64,000 bases of DNA from NCBI GenBank assembly GCA_005502775.1, contig SCNI01000001.1:163347-227346 (forward strand), written 5' to 3'. This document shows, piece after piece, positions 1-8,348 of this stretch (positions within the stretch are counted from its first letter, which is position 1; every line of letters starts with the position of its first letter). This DNA comes from Microbacteriaceae bacterium 3FA27C10 (GTDB lineage: Bacteria; Actinomycetota; Actinomycetes; Actinomycetales; Microbacteriaceae). A program made the translations under genes and the position numbers. Under the pieces are notes generated by a model, which was not told the origin of the DNA, searched no databases, and saw only the letters and a program-made list of their open reading frames with translations.

Positions 1-545
1 ACGTGCTGATCGGATCGCCTTCGGCGCTCAACTTCGACGGGCCGCACCCGTCGATCCGTGACATCTGGAAGCTCGAAGAGGCTCTCGCCACCGTCGAGAA
101 CGAGTACGACCTGGTGCTCATCGACTGCGCCCCGTCGCTCAACGCCCTCACCCGAACCGCCTGGGCGGCATCCGACCGCGTCTCCGTGGTCACGGAGCCC
201 GGCCTCTTCTCAGTGGCCGCCGCCGACCGTGCCCTGCGCGCGATCGAGGAGATCCGCCGCGGCCTCTCCCCCCGGCTTCAGCCGCTCGGCATCATCGTGA
301 ACCGCGTGCGCTCGCAGTCGCTCGAGCACCAGTTCCGCATCAAAGAGCTGCGCGACATGTTCGGCCCTCTCGTGCTGAGCCCCCAGCTGCCGGAGCGCAC
401 CTCGCTGCAGCAGGCCCAGGGCGCGGCGAAGCCGCTGCATGTCTGGCCCGGCGAAGGAGCCCAGGAGATGGCCCGCAACTTCGACCTGCTCCTCGAGCGC
501 GTCATGCGCACCGGTCGTGTCGGCGAATACGCCGACACGAAATAG
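1..545 (+). CDS. ParA/MinD-family ATPase, C-terminal part (5' end outside window)
   Basis: The visible frame is open from the window edge and ends at a TAG. It holds a Walker B-like segment (LVLIDCAPSL, about 40 residues in) followed by the helical C-terminal half of ParA/MinD-type P-loop ATPases, including the NRVRSQSLEHQF stretch and a typical ending. The Walker A part must lie upstream, so the GTG at position 3 is not the true start. Such proteins act in chromosome or plasmid segregation or in placing cell-pole and division proteins. It converges on the MerR gene, with a strong terminator between. Without the upstream part I cannot say which ParA subgroup it belongs to or whether a ParB partner is nearby. 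Confidence 0.85.
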   Translation, partial: VLIGSPSALNFDGPHPSIRDIWKLEEALATVENEYDLVLIDCAPSLNALTRTAWAASDRVSVVTEPGLFSVAAADRALRAIEEIRRGLSPRLQPLGIIVNRVRSQSLEHQFRIKELRDMFGPLVLSPQLPERTSLQQAQGAAKPLHVWPGEGAQEMARNFDLLLERVMRTGRVGEYADTK

Positions 546-576
546 CTGCACCTCCCCGGTTCATCCAGAAGTCGCG

Positions 577-611
577 AAAGGCCCCTCACCCGAAGGTTGA
601 GGGGCCTTTTT
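577..611 (+). terminator. Rho-independent terminator after the ParA-type gene
   Basis: AAGGCCCCTCA (578-588) pairs perfectly with TGAGGGGCCTT (598-608) over a short loop and runs into TTTTTC on the plus strand. It sits 30 bp after the ParA stop and before the convergent MerR stop, so it may work in both directions. Confidence 0.85.
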
Positions 612-627
612 CGACTTCTCGGTGAGG

Positions 628-1176
628 CTAAACAGCCTTGCGGGTGGCGCGGCGGGCGGCGAGCTCGTCGGCGGGGTCGGGGATGCTCGAGTCGAGCTCG
701 ACGAGGGAGTTCTCGACCTCGCGAAGCACCTTGCCGACGGCGATGCCGAACACGCCCTGGCCGCGGCTGACCAGGTCGATGACCTCGTCGTTCGACGTGC
801 ACAGATAGACGCTCGCCCCGTCGCTCATCAGCGTGGTCTGGGCGAGGTCGTTGATGCCTGCTTCGCGGAGCTGGTTGATGGCCGTGCGGATCTGCTGCAG
901 CGAGATGCCGGTGTCGAGCAGCCGCTTCACGAGCTTGAGCACGAGGATGTCACGGAACCCGTAGAGGCGCTGCGAGCCGGAGCCGGCGGCACCCCGCACG
1001 GTGGGCTCCACGAGCGCGGTGCGCGCCCAGTAGTCGAGCTGACGGTACGTGATTCCCGCTGCCCGCGCGGCGACCGCGCCGCGGTAGCCGTTCGCGTCGT
1101 CGAGGTCGGGCAGTCCGTCGGTGAACAGCAACCCGAGATCGTAGCGAGAATCGTCGTTCTGAGTCAGCTCGCTCAT
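628..1176 (-). CDS. MerR-family transcriptional regulator (Rv1830-like)
   Basis: 182 residues. A winged-helix MerR DNA-binding domain lies at about residues 30-100: ARAAGITYRQLDYWARTALVEP, then RLYGFRDILVLKLVKRLLDTGISLQQIRTAI. The unusually short C-terminal part lacks the cysteine patterns of metal-sensing MerR proteins. ATG 1176 has GGAAGG upstream. In actinobacteria this type is encoded beside the FHA protein GarA and FtsR, as here. In mycobacteria the homologous locus is Rv1827-Rv1830 and a bifunctional nuclease gene lies in between; that gene is absent here, with only 149 bp between the two MerR genes. Targets unknown. Confidence 0.85.
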   Translation of the reverse strand: MSELTQNDDSRYDLGLLFTDGLPDLDDANGYRGAVAARAAGITYRQLDYWARTALVEPTVRGAAGSGSQRLYGFRDILVLKLVKRLLDTGISLQQIRTAINQLREAGINDLAQTTLMSDGASVYLCTSNDEVIDLVSRGQGVFGIAVGKVLREVENSLVELDSSIPDPADELAARRATRKAV

Positions 1177-1325
1177 CAGGGCCTTCCATCGTCAGGACAC
1201 GCGCACCGGAACGTCCGGCACCCGTCTTGTGCTTACCCCACGCTAGCGATGCCGAACGGCCGGAGCAACGACATCCCGACTTCCCGCCCGGCGTGTCGTG
1301 GGGAACACATCGGAGCGGGCGGACA

Positions 1326-2084
1326 TCAGGGGGCGATCCTGCCGAGCGCCGAGCGGATGAGACTCGACCGAACGACCTCGAGCTGCCCGGCGATCTCCAT
1401 CGCCATCTCGGCCACTTTCGCCCGGCTCGACGGGTCTCGCCGCCGCGCCACCGGCATCAGCGCACTCTCGATCAGTCCGAGTTCGCGTTCGGTCGCCTGA
1501 CGGAAGCCGCGCAGGTGACGCGGCTCGATGCCGCTGCGCTGCAGTTCCACGAGCGCCTTCAGCACCACCAGAGAGTCTTCGCCGTAGGTCTCGGCCGGCA
1601 CGAGCACCGACGCGGAGAACGCATCCTGAACCAGCATCGGCGTCGCCCCGGCCTCCCGCGTCAGGTCGTCGCGGCTGAGCCGGCGCCCGGTCTGCAGGAT
1701 GGAGGCGCCCCCGGCCAGGCCCGTGCCCGGCATCGGCGGGTTCAGGCCCGCGTCGACGTCGTTCAAATAGTCTTTGATGACGGCCAGCGGCAGATAGCAG
1801 TCACGCTGCATGGTGAGGATGAGTCGCAGCCGGCTGAGGTCGTTCTGCGAGAACTTGCGGTAGCCGGACGGCGTGCGCGACGGATGCACGAGCCCGCGCT
1901 CCTCGAGGAAGCGCAGCTTCGACGGCGTGAGCTCGGGGAAGTCGCCGGTGAGCTTGGAGAGCACCTGGCCGATGCCGAGGAGCTGAGCCGAGGCGGCCGA
2001 TGCCGCTGAACCGCCGGAGACCGGCACGGCGGAAGGTGCGCTCGACTGCGCCCCCGAGTCGCTGGGCTGTGTTGCGGCCGCCAC
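1326..2084 (-). CDS. ftsR: MerR-family regulator FtsR-like
   Basis: 252 residues from GTG 2084, which overlaps the FHA stop by one base (TAGTG), so the two are probably translationally coupled. After a Ser/Ala-rich N-terminus of about 30 residues comes the FtsR-type MerR domain: IGQVLSKLTGDFPELTPSKL, RFLEERGLVHPSRTPSGYRK, then RLILTMQRDCYLPLAVIKDY. The long C-terminal half is all-helical. The family is known from Corynebacterium as an activator of ftsZ; the role here is by homology. The frame stays open upstream through the FHA gene, but those residues are Arg/His-rich nonsense, so the longer start is rejected. Confidence 0.85.
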   Translation of the reverse strand: MAAATQPSDSGAQSSAPSAVPVSGGSAASAASAQLLGIGQVLSKLTGDFPELTPSKLRFLEERGLVHPSRTPSGYRKFSQNDLSRLRLILTMQRDCYLPLAVIKDYLNDVDAGLNPPMPGTGLAGGASILQTGRRLSRDDLTREAGATPMLVQDAFSASVLVPAETYGEDSLVVLKALVELQRSGIEPRHLRGFRQATERELGLIESALMPVARRRDPSSRAKVAEMAMEIAGQLEVVRSSLIRSALGRIAP

Positions 2085-2566
2085 TACTGTCCCGCGGCGG
2101 TGACGACGTCGATGCGCGACGGGTAGAAGGTGAGGCGGAACTTGCCGATCTGCACCTCGGCGCCGTCGTCGAGCAGCGCCTCTTCGACGCGCACCCCTCC
2201 GACGTAGGTGCCGTTCAGCGACCCGAGATCGCGCACCACGAAGGAATGACCGTGGCGGAGGAACTCGGCGTGCCGCCGCGAGACCGTGACGTCGTCGAGG
2301 AAGATGTCGGCGTTCGGGTGCCGCCCCACGGTCGACACCGAGGTGTCGAGGAGGAAGCGCGCTCCCGCGTTGGGGCCGCGGCGCACGATGAGCAGCGCCG
2401 ATCCCGACGGCAGAGCCGCGATCGATTCGAGTTCCTCGCCCGTTACGCCACCCTCGAGCGCGGCCAGCTGGGCCGCGAACTCGCCCGTGAGCGACAGCGT
2501 CGTGTCTCCCGTGGTGGTGGGCACGGGGATGCGCGTGGTGTGCTCCGCGTTCGCGTCGTTCGTCAT
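2084..2566 (-). CDS. FHA-domain protein, GarA/OdhI-like
   Basis: 160 residues. A C-terminal FHA domain (about residues 60-145) shows GARFLLDTSVSTVGRHPNAD, then VSRRHAEFLR and DLGSLNGTYVGG, the conserved Gly-Arg, Ser-x-x-His and Asn-Gly residues that bind phosphothreonine. The N-terminal tail has a Thr pair in GDTTLSL, resembling the phosphorylated ETTS motif of GarA/OdhI that folds back on the FHA domain and controls 2-oxoglutarate dehydrogenase. That regulatory role is known for the family and inferred here. First gene of the FHA-ftsR unit; ATG 2566 is preceded by a GGAGGGC-type ribosome site. Confidence 0.9.
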   Translation of the reverse strand: MTNDANAEHTTRIPVPTTTGDTTLSLTGEFAAQLAALEGGVTGEELESIAALPSGSALLIVRRGPNAGARFLLDTSVSTVGRHPNADIFLDDVTVSRRHAEFLRHGHSFVVRDLGSLNGTYVGGVRVEEALLDDGAEVQIGKFRLTFYPSRIDVVTAAGQ

Positions 2567-2665
2567 CCGGCTGCCCTCCTTGCTCCGTCAAGCGTAGCCG
2601 ATGCGAGCGCCGGGCCACCCCGGGATTTACCCAGTGAACACTGCACGGTCGCCTACACTTTCCCC

Positions 2666-3496
2666 ATGGCTGCCTTGGTGACGTGTCTCTGGGTGTTCGC
2701 GACGATCTGCGCAGTGGTGTGGATCGTGTCGCTCATCACGAGGGAGTACTCCTGGGTCGACCGCATCTGGTCGGTCATCCCGCTCGTCTATCTCTGGATC
2801 TTCGCGGGGGCTGCGGGCTTCAGCGACCTGCGGCTGAACACGATGGCCGTGCTCGTCACCCTGTGGGGCGCCCGCCTCACGTTCAATTTCGCCCGCAAGG
2901 GCGGCTACGCCCCGGGTGGCGAGGACTACCGGTGGGCGGTGCTGCGGGGGCGGATGGCGCCGTGGCAGTTCCAGCTGTTCAACCTGTCCTTCATCACGAT
3001 CTACCAGAACGCCATCCTGCTGCTGATCACGCTGCCGGCGTACACGGCCCTGCAGAACGTCGGCACCCCGGTGGGGCCGCTCGACATCGCGCTGTTCGCG
3101 CTGTTCCTGCTCCTGCTCGTGGGCGAGACCGTGGCCGACCAGCAGCAGTGGGACTTCCACCAGTGGAAGAACGCCGAGCGGGCGGCCGGGAGGGATCCTC
3201 GCCCGCGCTTCCTGCAGACGGGACTCTTCCGCTTCTCACGGCACCCGAACTTCTTCTGCGAGCAGGCTCAGTGGTGGGTGATCTTCTTCCTCGGCGCGGC
3301 CGCGGCCGGCTCGGTGCTGCAGTGGACCGTGCTCGGTGCGGTACTCCTGACGACGCTCTTCATCGGCTCCACCGTGTTCACGGAGAGCATCACGCTCTCG
3401 AAGTATCCGGAGTACGCCGACTACAAGAAGAGGACCTCGGCGCTCATTCCCTGGTTCCCGGGCAAGGCGGCGGAGACCTGGGAGGCCGCCGCCTAA
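2666..3496 (+). CDS. DUF1295-family integral membrane protein (steroid 5-alpha-reductase-like)
   Basis: 276 residues with about six to seven hydrophobic segments. The C-terminal part holds the family signature RFLQTGLFRFSRHPNFFCEQ and later FTESITLSKYPEYADYKKRT, shared with the isoprenylcysteine methyltransferase and steroid-reductase superfamily. The start at ATG 2666 follows directly on a TACACT-like -10 and gives a membrane segment at once. The open frame upstream to 2000 is antisense to the FHA gene and is not coding. The substrate is unknown; family members reduce or methylate lipid-like compounds. The 3' end overlaps the convergent MarR gene by 4 bp. Confidence 0.85.
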   Translation: MAALVTCLWVFATICAVVWIVSLITREYSWVDRIWSVIPLVYLWIFAGAAGFSDLRLNTMAVLVTLWGARLTFNFARKGGYAPGGEDYRWAVLRGRMAPWQFQLFNLSFITIYQNAILLLITLPAYTALQNVGTPVGPLDIALFALFLLLLVGETVADQQQWDFHQWKNAERAAGRDPRPRFLQTGLFRFSRHPNFFCEQAQWWVIFFLGAAAAGSVLQWTVLGAVLLTTLFIGSTVFTESITLSKYPEYADYKKRTSALIPWFPGKAAETWEAAA

Positions 3497-3924
3497 GCGG
3501 CGGGCCGCTGCATCCGCTCCAGGAGTTCCCGCAAGGTCTCTCGCTCCGCGGCGCTCAGCCCCGCGGTGCCCGGCAGAACAGCCTGCTGCACGTCGCGCTC
3601 GATGAGCCTGGCCTGGCGTCGCCCCTCCTCGGTGAGGAAGACGTCGAAGGCCCGTCCGTCGGCGCTGCTGCGCCCCCGGGCGACGAGTCCGCGCGTCTCG
3701 GCGCGCTCGACGAGACCCGACAGGGTCGATTTCTCGAGGCCGAGCAGCGAGGCGAGGCCGCTCATCGTCGGGCGGCGGTCGCGCAGGATCGCCAGCATCC
3801 TCAGCTGCGTCAGCGAGAGCTCGTTGTCGGCCGCGATGCGATTCAGGATGCTCGTGATGGCGAACGCCGACTGGGCCAACGCGTCCACCAGGAGCAGCTG
3901 CTCGGTCTCGTCGCGATGCGGCAT
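3493..3924 (-). CDS. MarR-family transcriptional regulator
   Basis: 143 residues. A winged-helix core (about residues 30-110) reads LTQLRMLAILRDRRPTMSGL, then LEKSTLSGLVERAETRGLVA and a wing with SADGRAFDVFLTEEGRR. Hydrophobic helices at both ends form the usual MarR dimer interface. It is divergent from an MDR oxidoreductase, and the 73-bp gap holds two quasi-palindromic operators. The simplest reading is that it represses itself and the oxidoreductase and is released by a small electrophile or phenolic ligand; the ligand is unknown. No cysteine suggests thiol-based sensing of the OhrR type. Confidence 0.88.
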   Translation of the reverse strand: MPHRDETEQLLLVDALAQSAFAITSILNRIAADNELSLTQLRMLAILRDRRPTMSGLASLLGLEKSTLSGLVERAETRGLVARGRSSADGRAFDVFLTEEGRRQARLIERDVQQAVLPGTAGLSAAERETLRELLERMQRPAA

Positions 3925-3941
3925 GGAGTCCTCCGTTGACT

Positions 3942-3982
3942 TAGTTTGTGTTACGAACTATATTGGTTCGTAACACAAACTA
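3942..3982. promoter_or_regulatory. Twin MarR operators in a 41-bp palindrome
   Basis: A perfect 17-bp inverted repeat, TAGTTTGTGTTACGAAC (3942-3958) and its complement (3966-3982), encloses 7 bp. Each arm is itself nearly palindromic (AGTTTGT-GTT-ACGAACT), the form of one MarR dimer site. Their centres lie 22 bp apart, about two helical turns, so two dimers could bind on one face. The block fills the gap between the divergent MarR and oxidoreductase genes. Confidence 0.8.
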
Positions 3983-3997
3983 TACCGAAAGGCTCTC

Positions 3998-4921
3998 ATG
4001 TACGCCGCCGTGGTCACCGACTTCTCCCTTCCCCCGCGTTTCGACCGCATCGACGATCCGGTCGCGAGCGGTGACGACGAGATCGTGGTGGAGGTGCTCG
4101 CCTCGGCACTGCATCCCCGCGTGCGATCGCAGGCCGACGGCTCCCACTACACCGCGACCGAGCACCTGCCGCTCGTGCCGGGCGTCGACGGAGTCGGTCG
4201 GGATGCCGACGGAGCGCTCCGCTACTTCGTCGTGGAGGAGGGTGCGATGGCGCAGCGCGCGGTGATCGACCGGCGCGCGAGCCTGGTGCTGCCGGACGGA
4301 CTGGATCCGGTCACCATCGCCGCAGCGATGAACCCGGCGATGTCGTCGTGGCTCGCCCTGCGCCGGCGCGCTGATCTGCAACCCGGCCAGCACGTCGTCA
4401 TCCTCGGTGCGACCGGAAGCGCGGGCCGGATGGCGATCGAGGTGGCGCGCCATCTCGGCGCAGGGCGGGTGAGTGCCGTCGCACGGGACACGACGCGATT
4501 CGCCGCTCTCGAAGCCCTCGGAGCGGACGAAGCACTGGGCTTCGACCGCATCGGAGAGGTGGCCGGGGCCGACGTCGTGCTCGACTACGTCTGGGGCGCG
4601 CCGGGCGCGGCGGCGATGACGGAGCTGGTTCGCGCACGCCCCGATCGCAGCGAGGCGTTCACCTGGGTGCAGATCGGCTCCGTCGCCGGGCCGGAGGCGC
4701 CCGTGCTCTCCGCCGCCCTCCGCTCGTCCGGCTTGCGGATCGTCGGGAGCGGGCAGGGATCGGTGCCCACCCGCGACATCCTCGAAGAGCTCCGGCCGTT
4801 GGCGGCCTACATCGGCACGGGCGCCGCGCAGGTGGACGCTCGAGCACTCCCGCTCTCCGAGGTCGCCGAAGCCTGGGCGACCCCGGCGAGCAGTGCGGAG
4901 CGGCTCGTGCTCGTTCCGTGA
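3998..4921 (+). CDS. Zinc-independent MDR-family oxidoreductase (quinone-reductase-like)
   Basis: 307 residues. A GroES-like N-terminal domain comes first, then a Rossmann domain with ILGATGSAGRMAIEVARHLG at about residues 131-150, the NADPH-binding motif of quinone oxidoreductases. The catalytic and structural zinc ligands of alcohol dehydrogenases are absent. ATG 3998 is preceded by GAAAGG at good spacing. It is transcribed away from MarR across the twin operator, which suggests induction by a toxic carbonyl or quinone that it then reduces. The actual substrate cannot be read from the sequence. Confidence 0.85.
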   Translation: MYAAVVTDFSLPPRFDRIDDPVASGDDEIVVEVLASALHPRVRSQADGSHYTATEHLPLVPGVDGVGRDADGALRYFVVEEGAMAQRAVIDRRASLVLPDGLDPVTIAAAMNPAMSSWLALRRRADLQPGQHVVILGATGSAGRMAIEVARHLGAGRVSAVARDTTRFAALEALGADEALGFDRIGEVAGADVVLDYVWGAPGAAAMTELVRARPDRSEAFTWVQIGSVAGPEAPVLSAALRSSGLRIVGSGQGSVPTRDILEELRPLAAYIGTGAAQVDARALPLSEVAEAWATPASSAERLVLVP

Positions 4922-4974
4922 CGAGCGGAACGAGCACTCCGGCGGGCTCCGGCGCGGGCGGGCCCGCCGCCGCC

Positions 4975-5805
4975 TCAGTTGACCTCGAGCGGGTGGCTGC
5001 CGTTGCGGCCGTCTTCGCCGCGGTCGAGCGTGGCGATGGAGGCGATCTCCGCGGCGGAGAGCTCGAAGTCGAAGACGTCGAAGTTTTCGGCCATGCGCCC
5101 CTTGTCGTTGCTCTTCGGGATCACGATGTTGCCGATCTGAAGGTGCCAGCGAAGGATCGTCTGCGGCACGGACTTGCCGTGCGCACGGGCGATGTCCACG
5201 AGCTCGGGCGAGTCGTTGATGCGGCCCTGACCGAGCGGCCCCCAGGCCTCGATCGCGATGCCGTGCTCGGCCGCGTAGGCGCGCAGCTCGGCCTGCTGCA
5301 GGTCGACGTGCAGCTCGACCTGGTTCACGGCGGGCACGATCTCGGTCTCGGCGAGCAGGCGCTCGAGGTGGTCGATGGTGAAGTTCGAGACGCCGATGGC
5401 CTTCGCGCGGCCCGAGGCCAGGATCTTCTCGAGCGAGCGCCAGGCCTGCAGGTAGGTGTCGCGTTCGGGCGTGGGCCAGTGGATGAGGTAGAGGTCGACG
5501 TAGTCGACGCCCAGCCGCGCGAGGCTCTTCTCGAACGCGGCCTCCGCATCCGTCTGGTCGCTGTTCCAGAGCTTGGTGGTGATGAAGAGCTCGTCGCGCG
5601 CGATGCCCGACTCCTTCACAGCGTGGCCGACGCCCTCTTCGTTGTGGTAGATGCGGGCGGTGTCGAGATGGCGATAGCCCACGTCGAGGGCGTCGCGCAC
5701 GATGCGCGCGGTCTTGTCGGGGTCGACCTTGAAGACGCCGAAGCCGAGCTGCGGGATGTCGACACCGTTGTTGAGTGAAAGAAGGGGAACCGAGTTTTCC
5801 GTCAT
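4975..5805 (-). CDS. Aldo/keto reductase
   Basis: 276 residues, full length for the AKR family. The catalytic tetrad is visible: Asp48 and Tyr53 in HLDTARIYHNE, Lys78 in ITTKLWN and His109 in LYLIHWPTP. The C-terminal NADPH site is recognisable as IVIPKSNDKGRMAENF. Close to the 2,5-diketo-D-gluconate reductase group (AKR5) by its N-terminal NNGVDIPQLGFGVFKV. It reduces small aldehydes and ketones with NADPH in the cytoplasm. It stands alone between convergent neighbours with no operon clue to substrate. Confidence 0.92.
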   Translation of the reverse strand: MTENSVPLLSLNNGVDIPQLGFGVFKVDPDKTARIVRDALDVGYRHLDTARIYHNEEGVGHAVKESGIARDELFITTKLWNSDQTDAEAAFEKSLARLGVDYVDLYLIHWPTPERDTYLQAWRSLEKILASGRAKAIGVSNFTIDHLERLLAETEIVPAVNQVELHVDLQQAELRAYAAEHGIAIEAWGPLGQGRINDSPELVDIARAHGKSVPQTILRWHLQIGNIVIPKSNDKGRMAENFDVFDFELSAAEIASIATLDRGEDGRNGSHPLEVN

Positions 5806-5826
5806 GCCTCCAGCCTAGGCCGCACC

Positions 5827-6294
5827 TCAGACGGCGGGTTCGTCGGTTTCGTCGGAGGGCGGTTCGCCGGCCTCCGAGACCAGACTCTGCACCACGAGGT
5901 CGAGCACCGCCTCGCCGTAGGCGTCCGCCGCCGTGACCGCCTCGAAGGTGCGCTCCTCGCCGCGGATCACGGCCGTCACGAGGAAGAGGCGATCCTCGCC
6001 GGCACCGTCGGTCTCGAGCCGGCGGAAGCCGTCACGCAGGATCTCCCGCAATTGGTCCTCGCGCGGGAGCCAGAGCGTGTCACCGACATCGACCGAGTCC
6101 AGCGCCCACTCCGTGGTGCCGTTGAAACCGATGAGCTGACCGCTCGGGAAGTCGTGCACCTCCACCGTCATCTCGCTCACCGTGAACACCTCGCCTCCGG
6201 GTTCGGCGGTCTCGATCACGAAGGAGTCGCCCGAGCGCGGGCGCCAGCGGAGCCCCGCGGTGCGGAGGGCACGGGCGAGCTCGACGGAGATCAT
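5827..6294 (-). CDS. Conserved acidic protein of unknown function
   Basis: 155 residues from ATG 6294. It starts MISVELARALRTAGLRWRPR and continues with several beta-strand-like stretches (FVIETAEPGGEVFTV, TEWALDSVDVGDTLWLP) and a helical C-terminal part ending in an acidic tail. There is no signal peptide or membrane segment. I recognise no domain; similar Microbacteriaceae proteins are sometimes labelled 'pilus assembly protein CpaE', which nothing here supports. The frame is open further upstream to 6591 but that part is Arg/Pro-rich and antisense to the next gene. It is divergent from the alpha/beta hydrolase, about 70 bp apart. Confidence 0.7.
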   Translation of the reverse strand: MISVELARALRTAGLRWRPRSGDSFVIETAEPGGEVFTVSEMTVEVHDFPSGQLIGFNGTTEWALDSVDVGDTLWLPREDQLREILRDGFRRLETDGAGEDRLFLVTAVIRGEERTFEAVTAADAYGEAVLDLVVQSLVSEAGEPPSDETDEPAV

Positions 6295-6364
6295 CTGCCC
6301 ATCATTACAGCGTCGGGGGTCGAGCGGGCCGATCCGCGGGCCGCCTCGGCTCCGAACAACCCTG

Positions 6365-7372
6365 GTGACCCTCCCCGCTCTCCCCGTCGATCCCGGCGGA
6401 GAGCCCGCGGACGCGGTCCGCAGCGAGGCGGAATACGCCCCGTTCGGCCTGGCCGCCGACCCGGGGGCGTTCGGGCTCGTGACACGCCGCATCTGCACCC
6501 GGCAGGGTCTCGTCACCGTACGTACGGCCGCCCGGGGCACGGGATCCGTCGCGACCGTCCTGCTGCACGGCGCCGCCGGGTCCTGGACCACCTGGACACC
6601 GTTGCTCGCCGCGGCCGCCGCCCGCGGCCAGCGCCTCGACGATCTCGTCCTCGTCGACCTCCCCGGCTGGGGCGACTCGCCCTGGCCCGACCGGCCGATC
6701 TCGAACGGGCGTGACGCGCACTCGGTCGAGGCCTACGCAATCACGGTGGCCGATGTCGCCCGGCGCCTCGGCTACCGGTCGTGGCGTCTGGTCGGGCACT
6801 CCCTCGGCGGCTTCATCGCCCTGCACCTGGCCGCGATCGAGCCGCAGCGCACTCACACCGTGGGGCTCGTCTCCCCCACGGCCTTCGCCGTGGCCGAGGT
6901 GGCACGACATCCGGTGCGGCGGTGGCGCCACCTCTCCGGGTTCGCCGGACTGGCCCTCGTGATGCGGGTGTTCTCGGGGGCGCCTTCCGTGGCCACCGCC
7001 GCGCTGCGGATGCTCCGCCGCCTGCGACTGCTGCGCGCGGCCGTCTCGCCGCTGTTCGCGCATCCGGAACTCGTGCCCGACTCCGTTCTGGAGGCCTTCG
7101 TGCGGGAGATCCGACCCGCGGCCTTCACCCGCGCGGTCCGGGAGGCCGCCGCCTACGACTTGGCCGGGTCCTGGGGCCGGATCGTGTGCCCCGTCCGTTC
7201 GGTGCACGGCGCACACGACGTCTTCGTGGGTGCGGGTGACGACCCGGCGCTCGCCGGCGCCATCCGCGACTTCTCCGTCGTGGAGGTGCCCGCCGCCGGG
7301 CACTTCGCTCAGATCGAGTCGCCGGCCGCCGTGCTCGACGCGCTCAGCGATTCCTTCTCGCCGCGCTCGTAG
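6365..7372 (+). CDS. Alpha/beta-hydrolase fold protein
   Basis: About 335 residues from the proposed GTG 6365; the start is uncertain because the frame is open from 6182. The oxyanion-hole strand VLLHGAAGSWTTW, the nucleophile elbow VGHSLGGFIALHL (Ser), a late acid in HGAHDVFVGAGDD and the catalytic histidine in PAAGHFAQIE make a complete triad. There is no signal peptide, so it is probably cytoplasmic. The helical cap between the elbow and the acid is Arg/Leu-rich. It is likely an esterase, lipase or C-C hydrolase; the substrate is unknown. Its last 64 bp overlap the convergent PPK2 gene. Confidence 0.85.
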   Translation: MTLPALPVDPGGEPADAVRSEAEYAPFGLAADPGAFGLVTRRICTRQGLVTVRTAARGTGSVATVLLHGAAGSWTTWTPLLAAAAARGQRLDDLVLVDLPGWGDSPWPDRPISNGRDAHSVEAYAITVADVARRLGYRSWRLVGHSLGGFIALHLAAIEPQRTHTVGLVSPTAFAVAEVARHPVRRWRHLSGFAGLALVMRVFSGAPSVATAALRMLRRLRLLRAAVSPLFAHPELVPDSVLEAFVREIRPAAFTRAVREAAAYDLAGSWGRIVCPVRSVHGAHDVFVGAGDDPALAGAIRDFSVVEVPAAGHFAQIESPAAVLDALSDSFSPRS

Positions 7373-8262
7373 ACCTGCTCGGCCGGGCCGACCACGAGGG
7401 TGTCGACCTCGCCGACCACCTCGGTGTCGCGGTTGGCGTAGTCGAAACGGGTGAGCACGTGGCGCATCGCCTCGAGGCGGGCGCGCTTCTTGTCGTTGCT
7501 CTTCACGACCGTCCAGGGCGCGGACTCGGTGTCGGTGGCCGCGAACATCGTCTCCTTGGCCACCGTGTAGTCGTCCCACTTGTCGAGCGAGGCGATGTCC
7601 ATCGGCGAGAGCTTCCATTGGCGCACCGGGTCGACCTGGCGGATGGCGAAACGCGTGAGCTGCTCGCTCTTGGAGACGGAGAACCAGAACTTGACCACGT
7701 CGACGCCGTCCTGCACGAGCATCCGTTCGAACGCCGGCGCCTGCTCGAGGAACTCCGCGTACTGCGCATCGGTGCAGAAGCCCATCACGCGCTCGACCCC
7801 GGCCCGGTTGTACCAGGAGCGATCGAAGAGCACCATCTCGCCCGCCGCCGGCAGGTGCTGCACATAGCGCTGGAAGTACCACTGGGTGCTCTCGCGCTCG
7901 GTGGGTTTCTCGAGCGCCACCACGCGGGCGCCGCGCGGGTTGAGGTGCTCGGTGAATCGCTTGATGGTGCCTCCCTTGCCGGCCGCATCGCGCCCCTCGA
8001 ACACGACGACGAGGCGCCGGCCCTCGGCCTTGATCCAGTTCTGCAGCTTCAGCAGCTCGATCTGCAGCAGACGCTTCGCGGCCTCGTACTCGTCGCGGTC
8101 CATCCGCTGGTGGTACGGGTAGCCCTCGCGCCAGGTGTCGACCACGGCGCCGTCACGGTCGAGCAGCACCGGGTCGTCGTCGTCGTTGTCGACCACCACA
8201 TACCCCAGCATGTCGTTGAGGTCGACCGGGACGAGGGGCTCGGCGGGGGCTTCAGCGGTCAT
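7309..8262 (-). CDS. ppk2: Polyphosphate kinase 2 (PPK2)
   Basis: 317 residues from ATG 8262, chosen because AGAAGGAG lies just upstream; an in-frame start at 8280 would have no such site. The Walker A motif is FEGRDAAGKGG at about residues 88-98. It is followed by the PPK2 signatures TEHLNPRGARVVALEKPTE, then LFDRSWYNRAGVERVMGF and a DDYTVAKETMF lid region. It uses polyphosphate to phosphorylate nucleoside diphosphates or runs in the reverse direction, in the cytoplasm. One domain, so a one-domain PPK2 of class I type. The 3' end overlaps the alpha/beta hydrolase gene on the other strand. Confidence 0.93.
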   Translation of the reverse strand: MTAEAPAEPLVPVDLNDMLGYVVVDNDDDDPVLLDRDGAVVDTWREGYPYHQRMDRDEYEAAKRLLQIELLKLQNWIKAEGRRLVVVFEGRDAAGKGGTIKRFTEHLNPRGARVVALEKPTERESTQWYFQRYVQHLPAAGEMVLFDRSWYNRAGVERVMGFCTDAQYAEFLEQAPAFERMLVQDGVDVVKFWFSVSKSEQLTRFAIRQVDPVRQWKLSPMDIASLDKWDDYTVAKETMFAATDTESAPWTVVKSNDKKRARLEAMRHVLTRFDYANRDTEVVGEVDTLVVGPAEQVYERGEKESLSASSTAAGDSI

Positions 8263-8348
8263 CGGGGCTCCTTCTCGCATTCGGCAGCGGACGAGTGGAG
8301 TATCGCGCAGCCGTCGGGCAGCGAGGGAGCCCCGAGATGAACAGGGGA

